Source: Nitrosomonas sp. (lineage in GTDB: Bacteria; Pseudomonadota; Gammaproteobacteria; Burkholderiales; Nitrosomonadaceae). From it: DNA of 12,363 bases. Location of the stretch: the NCBI GenBank assembly GCA_021774205.1, contig JAJFJI010000284.1:1-12363 (forward strand), in the 5' to 3' direction. Under the pieces are notes generated by a model. The model was not told where the DNA came from. It did no database searches and worked only from the letters and a program-made list of their open reading frames with translations. Positions within the stretch are counted from its first letter, which is position 1, and each line of letters begins with the position of its first letter. The translations under genes were made by a program, and so were the position numbers. This document shows, piece by piece, positions 1-5,145 of the stretch.

Positions 1-177
1 ACAGCCAGCCCTGGCCAGATCAAGATTGAATACCTGGCGCTTCCTGAAGGCGCGCAGATTAATTACTCCACCAAATTGCCAAAATTTATCAGGGCAATTC
101 ACCAATGGTTTGACGCCCAGTTAAGCGACCACGCACGACATTCTGTTCCCGGGCATTCGCACCAATATATGCACTAA
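1..177 (+). CDS. C-terminal end of a small exported protein of the family often mislabelled 'aspartate carbamoyltransferase' (partial)
   Basis: The first reading frame is open from base 1 to a TAA at 175-177 and gives 58 residues; the start lies outside the window. The segment contains PGQIKIEY (residues 4-11) and IHQWFDAQLSDH (33-44), followed by a His-rich tail ending QYMH. From memory this matches the C-terminus of a small periplasmic protein family common in betaproteobacteria. That family is annotated 'aspartate carbamoyltransferase' in many genomes although it bears no resemblance to PyrB. The enzymatic name should not be trusted; the role is unknown. The His-rich tail might bind metal, but this is inference. 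No clear terminator follows, and the next gene starts 100 bp downstream on the same strand. Confidence 0.6.
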   Translation, partial: TASPGQIKIEYLALPEGAQINYSTKLPKFIRAIHQWFDAQLSDHARHSVPGHSHQYMH

Positions 178-237
178 AAATAACCGTTCCATTAAAAAAG
201 TGAGCTAAATCCCATATGCTGTGGTTTACTTGTAATC

Positions 238-253
238 TAGAGTTTAGAGCTTC
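238..253 (+). repeat. Left arm of a 16-bp imperfect inverted repeat flanking the zinc peptidase gene
   Basis: The bases TAGAGTTTAGAGCTTC at 238-253 are the reverse complement of 1187-1202 with one mismatch in 16. The arm lies 25 bp before the start codon of the metallopeptidase gene. The two arms sit immediately outside that gene in the two neighbouring intergenic regions. No target-site duplication or transposase is visible, so its meaning is open and chance cannot be excluded. Confidence 0.4.
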
Positions 254-277
254 AGATCCCTATAAAGGAGAATTTTA

Positions 278-1138
278 ATGCGGTGGAAAACGGGCAGGAG
301 GAGTACTAATGTAGAAGATAGAAGGGGCTCAAGGGTTTCTCCTCGCGGCTTTAAGCTTGGTGGAGGAACGATCATTCTGGTATTAATTGGAAGTTTGTTG
401 TTCAATCAAAACCCTCTCGAACTTTTAGGTTATCTGGAAGGCGGGGCAATGATTGCTGACACACCCGTTGAAAAAAAAACCAGTAGTCCAGAAGAAGATG
501 CTGCTGCGGAATTTATTTCCGTCATTCTGGCTGATACAGAAGATACCTGGAGTCAGATTTTTGCCGCTTCAAATTATCAATATCAACCGCCTAAATTAGT
601 ACTTTACTCTGACATGGTTCATTCAGCCTGTGGTATGAGTTCTGCTGCAACTGGGCCTTTTTATTGCCCGGGTGATAGCAAAGTTTATTTTGATCTTAGT
701 TTTATTAATGAATTACAGCGGTTTGGAGCACATGGAGACTTCTCAGTAGCTTACGTTATAGCACATGAAGTCGCTCATCATGTCCAGAACCTAGAAGGCA
801 CTTCCGACAAAATTCGTCAAATACAAATGAGATCGAATAAAAAAGATGCTAATGCATTATCAGTTTTAGTGGAATTGCAGGCTGATTGTTATGCGGGAGT
901 TTGGGCTTATCATGCGCATAAGCGGAGAAATATACTGGAACAAGGTGATATAGAGGAAGGTTTAAATGCTGCCGCCTCGGTCGGAGATGACAGAATGTTA
1001 AGAATGGCTGGCAAATCCGTTAATCCAGATGCATTTACCCATGGCTCATCAGAACAAAGAGCAGAGTGGTTCCGTAAAGGATTAAAAACTGGAATGGTTA
1101 AGAGCTGCGATACATTTTCCCAGGCTGGATTAAAATAA
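278..1138 (+). CDS. ypfJ: YpfJ-family neutral zinc metallopeptidase, membrane anchored
   Basis: This 286-residue protein belongs to the putative neutral zinc metallopeptidase family (Zn_peptidase, YpfJ-like). It opens with the family's charged leader (MRW, then NVEDRRG at 11-17), followed by one membrane segment at about 30-42, so the catalytic domain should face the periplasm. The HExxH zinc motif is HEVAH at 163-167. The conserved ELQADCYAG at 199-207 probably supplies the third ligand. Cys118 and Cys130 bracket the usual GPFYC segment, and the C-terminal HGSSEQR (from His255) and Cys277-Asp are typical of the family. Length is normal and nothing is broken. The start at 278 is preceded by AAAGGAG at good spacing. 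The natural substrate is not known for the family. No partner gene is evident nearby, and a weak AT-rich hairpin follows the stop. Confidence 0.9.
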   Translation: MRWKTGRRSTNVEDRRGSRVSPRGFKLGGGTIILVLIGSLLFNQNPLELLGYLEGGAMIADTPVEKKTSSPEEDAAAEFISVILADTEDTWSQIFAASNYQYQPPKLVLYSDMVHSACGMSSAATGPFYCPGDSKVYFDLSFINELQRFGAHGDFSVAYVIAHEVAHHVQNLEGTSDKIRQIQMRSNKKDANALSVLVELQADCYAGVWAYHAHKRRNILEQGDIEEGLNAAASVGDDRMLRMAGKSVNPDAFTHGSSEQRAEWFRKGLKTGMVKSCDTFSQAGLK

Positions 1139-1177
1139 ACATTATTTGATAATGTACTAATTTTGTGTTGTTTTTTT
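1139..1177 (+). terminator. Weak candidate terminator after the zinc peptidase gene
   Basis: ACATTAT (1139-1145) and ATAATGT (1149-1155) form a perfect 7-bp stem with a 3-base loop directly after the stop codon. The stem is almost all A-T and the T run (1171-1177) lies about 15 bases downstream, so termination efficiency is doubtful. Confidence 0.3.
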
Positions 1178-1186
1178 CAGGCCTTT

Positions 1187-1202
1187 GAAACTCTAAACTC
1201 TA
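1187..1202 (+). repeat. Right arm of the 16-bp imperfect inverted repeat flanking the zinc peptidase gene
   Basis: The bases GAAACTCTAAACTCTA at 1187-1202 pair with 238-253 in inverted orientation (15 of 16). Within this arm the heptamer CTCTAAA occurs twice in tandem (1191-1204), followed by a related CGCTAG. Confidence 0.4.
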
Positions 1203-1215
1203 AACGCTAGTTACA

Positions 1216-1229
1216 TTGATATAGATCAA
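1216..1229 (+). promoter_or_regulatory. FNR/CRP-type operator, perfect TTGAT-N4-ATCAA palindrome
   Basis: The sequence TTGATATAGATCAA at 1216-1229 matches every specified base of the FNR consensus TTGAT-N4-ATCAA, and the symmetry extends one base each side (A1215, T1230). Its centre is 1222.5. A TAATAT hexamer at 1252-1257 (4 of 6 to the sigma70 -10 box) lies exactly where a class II activator-dependent promoter would have it, with the operator centred at about -41.5 and transcription starting near 1264. This would place the lipoprotein gene at 1315 under an oxygen-, nitric-oxide- or otherwise-sensing FNR/CRP-family activator. Which family member binds cannot be told from the sequence. Confidence 0.6.
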
Positions 1230-1251
1230 TATATAAAGGGGTTGTTATGAG

Positions 1252-1294
1252 TAATATTGATCTGCTATATCTTAAGTGATACGCATTCTATAAT
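1252..1294 (+). promoter_or_regulatory. Candidate -10 elements for the lipoprotein gene
   Basis: Two possible -10 hexamers precede the lipoprotein gene. TAATAT at 1252-1257 is placed correctly for class II activation from the operator at 1216-1229 and has no recognisable -35, as expected for such promoters. A perfect TATAAT is at 1289-1294, but it would start transcription only about 14 bases before the start codon and inside or next to the ribosome binding site, and it has no good -35. The first is the better candidate. Confidence 0.4.
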
Positions 1295-1314
1295 ATATAA
1301 TATAAGGAGATAAT

Positions 1315-1560
1315 ATGAGGCTTGCACTACTCGTTTCCATTCTGATGGTATTTGCTCTTGCTGCTTGTGATGAAAAACCAGCCGCACCAGATTCCCCGGA
1401 TCCTTCGACATATGGAAAAACTATCGAGCAGGATCATAATGTTCCCGAAGAGGATCGTAAGGAACACGTAAAGGAGATACGTGGAGGAACTGTCGAGATG
1501 GATCATAATATTCCCCAAGAGCATCGTGATGATTACGAAAGGGAACAATACGCAGAGTAA
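1315..1560 (+). CDS. Small outer- or inner-membrane lipoprotein with a duplicated 23-residue unit, unknown function
   Basis: I do not recognise this 81-residue protein. Residues 1-17 form a lipoprotein signal peptide ending in the lipobox LAAC, with Cys18 as the lipidated residue; Asp at +2 could favour inner-membrane retention if the enterobacterial sorting rule applies. The mature part is very hydrophilic and carries two copies of a unit with period 23 residues. Copy one starts at Gly34 (TIEQDHNVPEEDR) and copy two at Gly57 (TVEMDHNIPQEHR). The copies agree at about 46 of 60 bases (1414-1473 versus 1483-1542), so the duplication is fairly recent or under constraint. The start at 1315 has AAGGAGA eight bases upstream. 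A class II FNR/CRP-type site lies upstream and a terminator-like hairpin follows. The Asp/Glu/His-rich repeats could bind cations, which is speculation. Confidence 0.8.
   Translation: MRLALLVSILMVFALAACDEKPAAPDSPDPSTYGKTIEQDHNVPEEDRKEHVKEIRGGTVEMDHNIPQEHRDDYEREQYAE
1414..1542 (+). repeat. Two-copy 60-bp direct repeat inside the lipoprotein gene (period 69 bp)
   Basis: Bases 1414-1473 and 1483-1542 align without gaps with 14 differences in 60. The repeat is in frame and encodes the DHN(V/I)P(E/Q)E units of the lipoprotein. The 9 bases between copies encode the short spacer that sets the 23-residue period. Confidence 0.75.
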
Positions 1561-1565
1561 TTTCT

Positions 1566-1585
1566 GACGCACTGCGGTCGTTTTT
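1566..1585 (+). terminator. Probable rho-independent terminator of the lipoprotein gene
   Basis: GACGC (1566-1570) pairs with GC-g-GTC (1574-1579) around a 3-base loop with one bulged G, and is followed at once by GTTTTT (1580-1585). It starts five bases after the stop codon. The stem is short, so confidence is moderate. Confidence 0.45.
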
Positions 1586-1599
1586 GGGCTATAGTGCCT

Positions 1600-1640
1600 A
1601 ATCTGCCAATACTGGTTAAAAATTGCCGGTATTGCAGATT
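1600..1640. terminator. Long hairpin in the convergent intergenic region
   Basis: The arm 1600-1615 (AATCTGCCAATACTGG) pairs with 1626-1640 (CCGGTATTGCAGATT) with one mismatch and one bulge around a 10-base AT-rich loop. It sits between the convergent lipoprotein and DUF6116 genes and may act as a back-up terminator. The following T tract (ATTTTG) is modest on the + strand and absent on the - strand. Confidence 0.45.
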
Positions 1641-1751
1641 TACATTTTGTATGGCGTGTGCCCAACACGCAATAAATGAATGGTCTTATATGCTAAAGAT
1701 AAATTAGAAGTAAAGTTAAAGTATATAAACAATGTAATAACTGAAATATTT

Positions 1752-1765
1752 CTGTGTTTACACAG
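1752..1765. other. Perfect 14-bp palindrome CTGTGT-TT-ACACAG next to a stop codon
   Basis: CTGTGT (1752-1757) and ACACAG (1760-1765) are exact reverse complements, one base beyond the stop codon of the DUF6116 gene (1767-1769, - strand). As RNA it would make a small hairpin and may help end or protect the transcript of the - strand operon. No strong T run follows on the - strand, so it is not a classical terminator. It could also be a protein-binding palindrome. Confidence 0.35.
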
Positions 1766-1766
1766 G

Positions 1767-2033
1767 TTATTTTCTGTCCTCGCCAACAACTTCTCTTTCA
1801 ATAAGATTTTCCTCTTTTTGTTTTTTTCTATTGCTCTTCCAACTGGCTAGGACAATCGCCAGCAAACCAAGCATGATTTCATCAATTAAAGGGATGAAAT
1901 CTGGAATTAACAGGTCGATAAAAAATAATCCGATGACCACTAAAAAAAGGTTTCTGAATTTTAGTTGGTTGGCAAAATTCAGAAACATAACGATAAGGGC
2001 GCGTGAACTCATAGTTGGAGTATAACACTGCAT
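1767..2033 (-). CDS. Small DUF6116-type membrane protein
   Basis: This 88-residue protein resembles the small proteobacterial DUF6116 family. It has a hydrophobic hairpin of two segments at about 27-44 and 50-65, joined by an acidic, proline-containing turn (Asp40-LLIPDFIPLIDE to Glu52), then a strongly basic stretch WKSNRKKQK and a charged tail. Two nearby starts are possible. The first ATG at 2033 has AGGA six bases upstream, whereas the ATG at codon 8 has no ribosome binding site, so the longer form is chosen. The gene follows mrpG on the same strand after 52 bp and may be read through from the mrp operon. No function is known. The family assignment is from memory of the motif and is moderately certain. 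Confidence 0.7.
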   Translation of the reverse strand: MQCYTPTMSSRALIVMFLNFANQLKFRNLFLVVIGLFFIDLLIPDFIPLIDEIMLGLLAIVLASWKSNRKKQKEENLIEREVVGEDRK

Positions 2034-2044
2034 TTAAATCCTAT

Positions 2045-2075
2045 GAGGCACGCCAAAGAGGTAGCGTGAATCCTC
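2045..2075 (-). other. Hairpin between mrpG and the DUF6116 gene
   Basis: GAGG-CACGC (2045-2053) pairs with GCGTG (2064-2068) and CCTC (2072-2075), with a 3-base bulge and a 10-base loop. It lacks a T run on either side on the - strand. It could be an attenuating or processing structure between the mrp genes and the following gene rather than a full terminator. Confidence 0.3.
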
Positions 2076-2085
2076 GTGCGGTAGG

Positions 2086-2520
2086 TTATTGCTTTTGCGC
2101 GAGTTCCTGATCCTGAGAGCCATCAGATGACGTTAGTGGTTCAATTTTTTCTGTCGTTTGTTGCGCAACCTCAGTTTGATTTGCTTGCTCGAGACCTTCT
2201 TGTTGTACTTTCTTCGTCGGTATTTTAGCCAAAGAATTCAGTTCAAGGTGCAGCGCCGCTTTGGCAAGCAAGTGCGCGCTCACCGGTGCAGTGATTAACA
2301 GAAAAAGTGTGATCAATATTTCGTGCAGACTGATACCTGTTCCACGGGTACTGAAAAAAATCGCAGAAGCAATTAATATACTACCTACGCCTAATGTCGT
2401 CGCCTTTGTGGGGCCATGAAGACGAGTATAAAAGTCTTTGAGTCTGACCAGGCCGAGAGAGCCAATGAACGTAAATATCGCGCCAAATAGAATCAGAAAT
2501 GAAAGCAAATAGTCCAACAT
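2086..2520 (-). CDS. mrpG: Mrp Na+/H+ antiporter subunit G
   Basis: MrpG (MnhG/PhaG) is a small three-helix subunit of the multisubunit cation/proton antiporter in the inner membrane. Residues 1-90 hold three membrane segments and the family signature GLVRLKDFYTRLHGPTKATT at about 23-42. From about residue 95 the protein carries a Gln/Glu/Thr-rich hydrophilic tail of roughly 50 residues, making it 144 long, at the long end for this family. The tail should be exposed to an aqueous phase and has no domain I recognise. The gene starts 3 bp after the mrpF stop with only a weak ribosome binding site, which suggests translational coupling. It is the last mrp gene of the operon. Confidence 0.9.
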   Translation of the reverse strand: MLDYLLSFLILFGAIFTFIGSLGLVRLKDFYTRLHGPTKATTLGVGSILIASAIFFSTRGTGISLHEILITLFLLITAPVSAHLLAKAALHLELNSLAKIPTKKVQQEGLEQANQTEVAQQTTEKIEPLTSSDGSQDQELAQKQ

Positions 2521-2523
2521 CGG

Positions 2524-2793
2524 TTACTCAATAATATCGCCGCGTAATAGATACTTGCAAAACGCCACAGTGCTAATAAAGCCCATCAAGGCGATAAGAA
2601 GCGCAGCCTCAAAAAACAATGCGCTTGATAAATGAATACCTAGTAACACCAATAAGGCAATGGTATTAATATTTAACGTGTCCAGCGCTAAAATCCGATC
2701 AGGCGCACTTGGCCCACGCAGCAAACGCCAGAAGCTCATCGCCACGGCAACAGCTACCAATCCAAACGCAATCGGCAGAACAATATCTAACAT
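2524..2793 (-). CDS. mrpF: Mrp Na+/H+ antiporter subunit F
   Basis: MrpF (MnhF/PhaF) is an 89-residue protein with three membrane segments. It contains the family hallmark RGPSAPDRILALD at 26-38, including the two conserved acidic residues Asp32 and Asp38. In solved Mrp complexes MrpF lies next to MrpA and the E/G subunits and has been proposed to take part in the sodium path, so these Asp residues are likely functional. The ATG overlaps the end of mrpE by 7 bp, and AGGAG within mrpE's last codons serves as its ribosome binding site. Length is normal for the family. Confidence 0.93.
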   Translation of the reverse strand: MLDIVLPIAFGLVAVAVAMSFWRLLRGPSAPDRILALDTLNINTIALLVLLGIHLSSALFFEAALLIALMGFISTVAFCKYLLRGDIIE

Positions 2794-3278
2794 TTCTCGA
2801 AGATCTCCTTTAACAAGCGTTCATAACGCTGCTTAATCGTAACGATCAGTGCATCCGGGTCTGTTTCGTTCAGTGCATGAATTAATAAATACTTACGGTC
2901 AGAAGAAAGCCGGGCCGACAGTGTACCTGGCGTTAACGTAATACTGTTAGCCAGCAGACTGATTGCCAGATCCGACGTGAGATCCAACGGTAATTTTGCG
3001 AAAGCTGGTTTAAGACGATCCGGATTGCCAAGTATGCGCCGAGCTACGATAAAATTGGCGACTACGATATCAATCAGTACCACTATAATATAACGCATCA
3101 AAGTCAACGGCTTGTAAACATATACTTTGTCTGGCCAAAAACGTATGGATAATAGCGGAATCGCCCAACCTAATATTAAGCCGAGCACAATCTGGCCAGG
3201 TGCAATGCTATTGTTCAACAATAGCCATACAACAGTCAAAATTGGTGTGAGTAAGGGATGAGGCAATAGCCGGCGCAT
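2787..3278 (-). CDS. mrpE: Mrp Na+/H+ antiporter subunit E
   Basis: MrpE (MnhE/PhaE) has 163 residues with the start placed at the ATG at 3278. That start is preceded by GGAGGG at good spacing and overlaps the mrpD stop by one base (TGATG); the longer open frame reaching 3398 lies inside mrpD and is not used. The N-terminal half holds membrane segments at about 10-48 and a further hydrophobic stretch at 60-78. The family signature ANSITLTPGTL sits at 110-120, followed by a cytoplasmic alpha/beta-like C-terminal domain ending in a charged helix. The subunit is needed for assembly and stability of the antiporter in studied systems. Confidence 0.92.
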   Translation of the reverse strand: MRRLLPHPLLTPILTVVWLLLNNSIAPGQIVLGLILGWAIPLLSIRFWPDKVYVYKPLTLMRYIIVVLIDIVVANFIVARRILGNPDRLKPAFAKLPLDLTSDLAISLLANSITLTPGTLSARLSSDRKYLLIHALNETDPDALIVTIKQRYERLLKEIFEKC

Positions 3279-4819
3279 CAGGTTATCCCTCCATCTCCCA
3301 GTACCGCCCGAATATAAATAGTTGGCTGCAATAATTGATCCGCAATGGTTAGGGAAAATTCGGTAACCGGGCCCGCGTAGATTACCAGCGCAATACAAAG
3401 CAACAGCAAACTGATAACCGGCATCAATTCCACTGTGACAGAACCGGTTTTCACAGTGACGCTAGCCTCTGGTATATGAGAAACAGCTTCCATTGACTGA
3501 GCCCGGTAAAACAATAAGCTGCCGCTTCGTGCAACCGCAATTAGGCCTAGCAGGCTGGTCAGCAAAATTATACTCATTATCCACGGCAACATTGAATGCG
3601 TCAGTGCAGCCTGCAGAATTAAGAATTTTCCAATAAAACCGGATAACGGTGGCAACCCGACGATTAATATAGCAGTACTGAAAAACAATACACCGAGTAA
3701 TCGCTTATGGGCAATCATCGGGCCTAGATCGAATTTATCATTAATTTTACCGCGCCGACTAGCAATAATATCCGCCAGAAGAAAAAATGCCGCAGCGGCA
3801 AAAGTAGAATGTGGCAAGTAGTATAACCCCGCAACGATACCTGCGTTGGTATTAAGGCCAAACGCAATCAGCAAGGATCCAATCGAAGCCACAACCAGAT
3901 AAGCGGCTTGTTGACGCAAGCGGGTGCTTGCTATCACACCAATCATGCCAACAATTAGTGTTGCCAATGCCAATGGTAACAACCAGCCTTCAATCAGATT
4001 AGCAGCGGGCCCCGCCTGTTCTCCAAAAATTAAAGTATAGACGCGCAGAATACAATACGCACCGACTTTAGTCATGATCGCGAATAATGCAGCTACTGCG
4101 GCAGTGGTATGGGCATAAGCAGCAGGTAACCATGTATAAATTGGCAGTAATGCCGCTTTAAGCGCAAATACGCCAAATAACAGAAAACCCGCCACACGTA
4201 CCAGAAAAACATTCTCATCAGGCGAGGCTGCCACTTTAACGGCCAGATCGGCCATATTTAGCGTGCCCAACGTGCCATAAAGTATCCCTACTGCAAAAAG
4301 AAACAATGTTGAACCAACCAAATTAATCACGACAAAATGTAAGCCAGCCTTGGTGCGTAACCTTCCACCGCCATGCAGTAACAGACTATATGATGCCAAC
4401 AATAGTATCTCAAAGAAAACAAACAGATTAAACAGGTCCCCGGTGAGGAAAGCGCCATTTAATCCCAGCAACTGCAATTGGAATAAAACATGAAAGTGCT
4501 GACCAATCCTGTCAGACTTACGTACTGCATATATTAATGCGCAAAAGGCAAGCAAGGCGCTAATCATCAGCATATAGGCGGCCAGGCGATCTGCTACTAG
4601 GATGATGCCGAATGGTGCTGCCCAGTTTCCCACCGCATAAACCAGAATCTCCTCGCTGCTAACCGCGCGTAGCAGCATTGCAGCCAGTATCACCTGAGCA
4701 GCAACCGAAGCAATACTGAGAATACGTTGAAATGACAGATTTTGTTGACGAATCAGCAGTAATAAAGTAGCGATCAGCAATGGCAGCAGCACCGGCGCAA
4801 TGACGATGTGATTCATCAT
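3278..4819 (-). CDS. mrpD: Mrp Na+/H+ antiporter subunit D, complex I-like proton channel
   Basis: MrpD (MnhD/PhaD) has 513 residues and is related to the antiporter-like subunits NuoM/NuoN of complex I. About 14 membrane helices are visible. The residues expected for a proton path are present: Glu137 in FFEILLLASY, Lys221 in ALKAALLP before the broken helix, Lys251 in MTKVGAY, and Lys398 in GFIGKF. The conserved YTWLPAAYAHT stretch lies at 228-238. It should form one of the two proton-conducting modules, working with MrpA and MrpC. Its start overlaps the mrpC stop by 4 bp (ATGA), and a second Met follows immediately, so the start could be one codon later. Full length and intact. Confidence 0.95.
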   Translation of the reverse strand: MMNHIVIAPVLLPLLIATLLLLIRQQNLSFQRILSIASVAAQVILAAMLLRAVSSEEILVYAVGNWAAPFGIILVADRLAAYMLMISALLAFCALIYAVRKSDRIGQHFHVLFQLQLLGLNGAFLTGDLFNLFVFFEILLLASYSLLLHGGGRLRTKAGLHFVVINLVGSTLFLFAVGILYGTLGTLNMADLAVKVAASPDENVFLVRVAGFLLFGVFALKAALLPIYTWLPAAYAHTTAAVAALFAIMTKVGAYCILRVYTLIFGEQAGPAANLIEGWLLPLALATLIVGMIGVIASTRLRQQAAYLVVASIGSLLIAFGLNTNAGIVAGLYYLPHSTFAAAAFFLLADIIASRRGKINDKFDLGPMIAHKRLLGVLFFSTAILIVGLPPLSGFIGKFLILQAALTHSMLPWIMSIILLTSLLGLIAVARSGSLLFYRAQSMEAVSHIPEASVTVKTGSVTVELMPVISLLLLCIALVIYAGPVTEFSLTIADQLLQPTIYIRAVLGDGGIT

Positions 4820-5145
4820 AATTTGTGCTTTCCATCCACATGATCATTCCCCAGCGCCGCATAAGCCTTAAGAGACAGCATAATGACAAAGGCGGTCATC
4901 GCAAAACCAATAACGATGGCGGTCAACACCAAGGCCTGGGGCAATGGGTCGGCGTAATCAGTGACACCCTCTGTGATTACCGGTGGTTTGCCAATGGTCA
5001 ATCTGCCCATCACCAGTAAAAATAAATTGGCTGCATAGGACAGAAACGTTAATCCCAGCACCACGGGAAAAGTACGGAAACGTAGTATCAGATAAACACC
5101 ACAGGCAGTCAGTGTGCCTAAAACAATAGATATCAGTGCTTCCAT
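4816..5145 (-). CDS. mrpC: Mrp Na+/H+ antiporter subunit C, NuoK-like
   Basis: MrpC (MnhC/PhaC) is a 109-residue three-helix protein homologous to NuoK of complex I. It lies between the MrpA and MrpD modules in the assembled antiporter. The family signature DPLPQALVLTAIVI is at 66-79, and the N-terminal helix and the GLTFLSYAANLFLL helix (31-44) are typical. The C-terminus (NDHVDGKHKL) is a short hydrophilic tail. The ATG at 5145 lies 13 bp inside the end of mrpA with no clear ribosome binding site, so translation is probably coupled to mrpA. Confidence 0.94.
   Translation of the reverse strand: MEALISIVLGTLTACGVYLILRFRTFPVVLGLTFLSYAANLFLLVMGRLTIGKPPVITEGVTDYADPLPQALVLTAIVIGFAMTAFVIMLSLKAYAALGNDHVDGKHKL

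Noticed and set aside
1247..1279. Ten-codon open frame starting ATGAGTAATATTGAT after an AAAGGGG sequence, possible leader peptide
   Set aside because: It has a passable ribosome binding site, but the most likely transcription start (near 1264) lies inside it, it contains no regulatory codon run, and no attenuator structure pairs with it.
1327..1668. 113-residue open frame on the - strand opposite the lipoprotein gene
   Set aside because: It is the antisense shadow of a gene with a clear lipobox and ribosome binding site, and its product has no coherent membrane or domain pattern beyond mirroring the repeat.
3279..3398. N-terminal extension of the MrpE frame to an ATG at 3398
   Set aside because: The extra 40 residues lie within mrpD, do not resemble MrpE, and a good GGAGGG site places the start at 3278.
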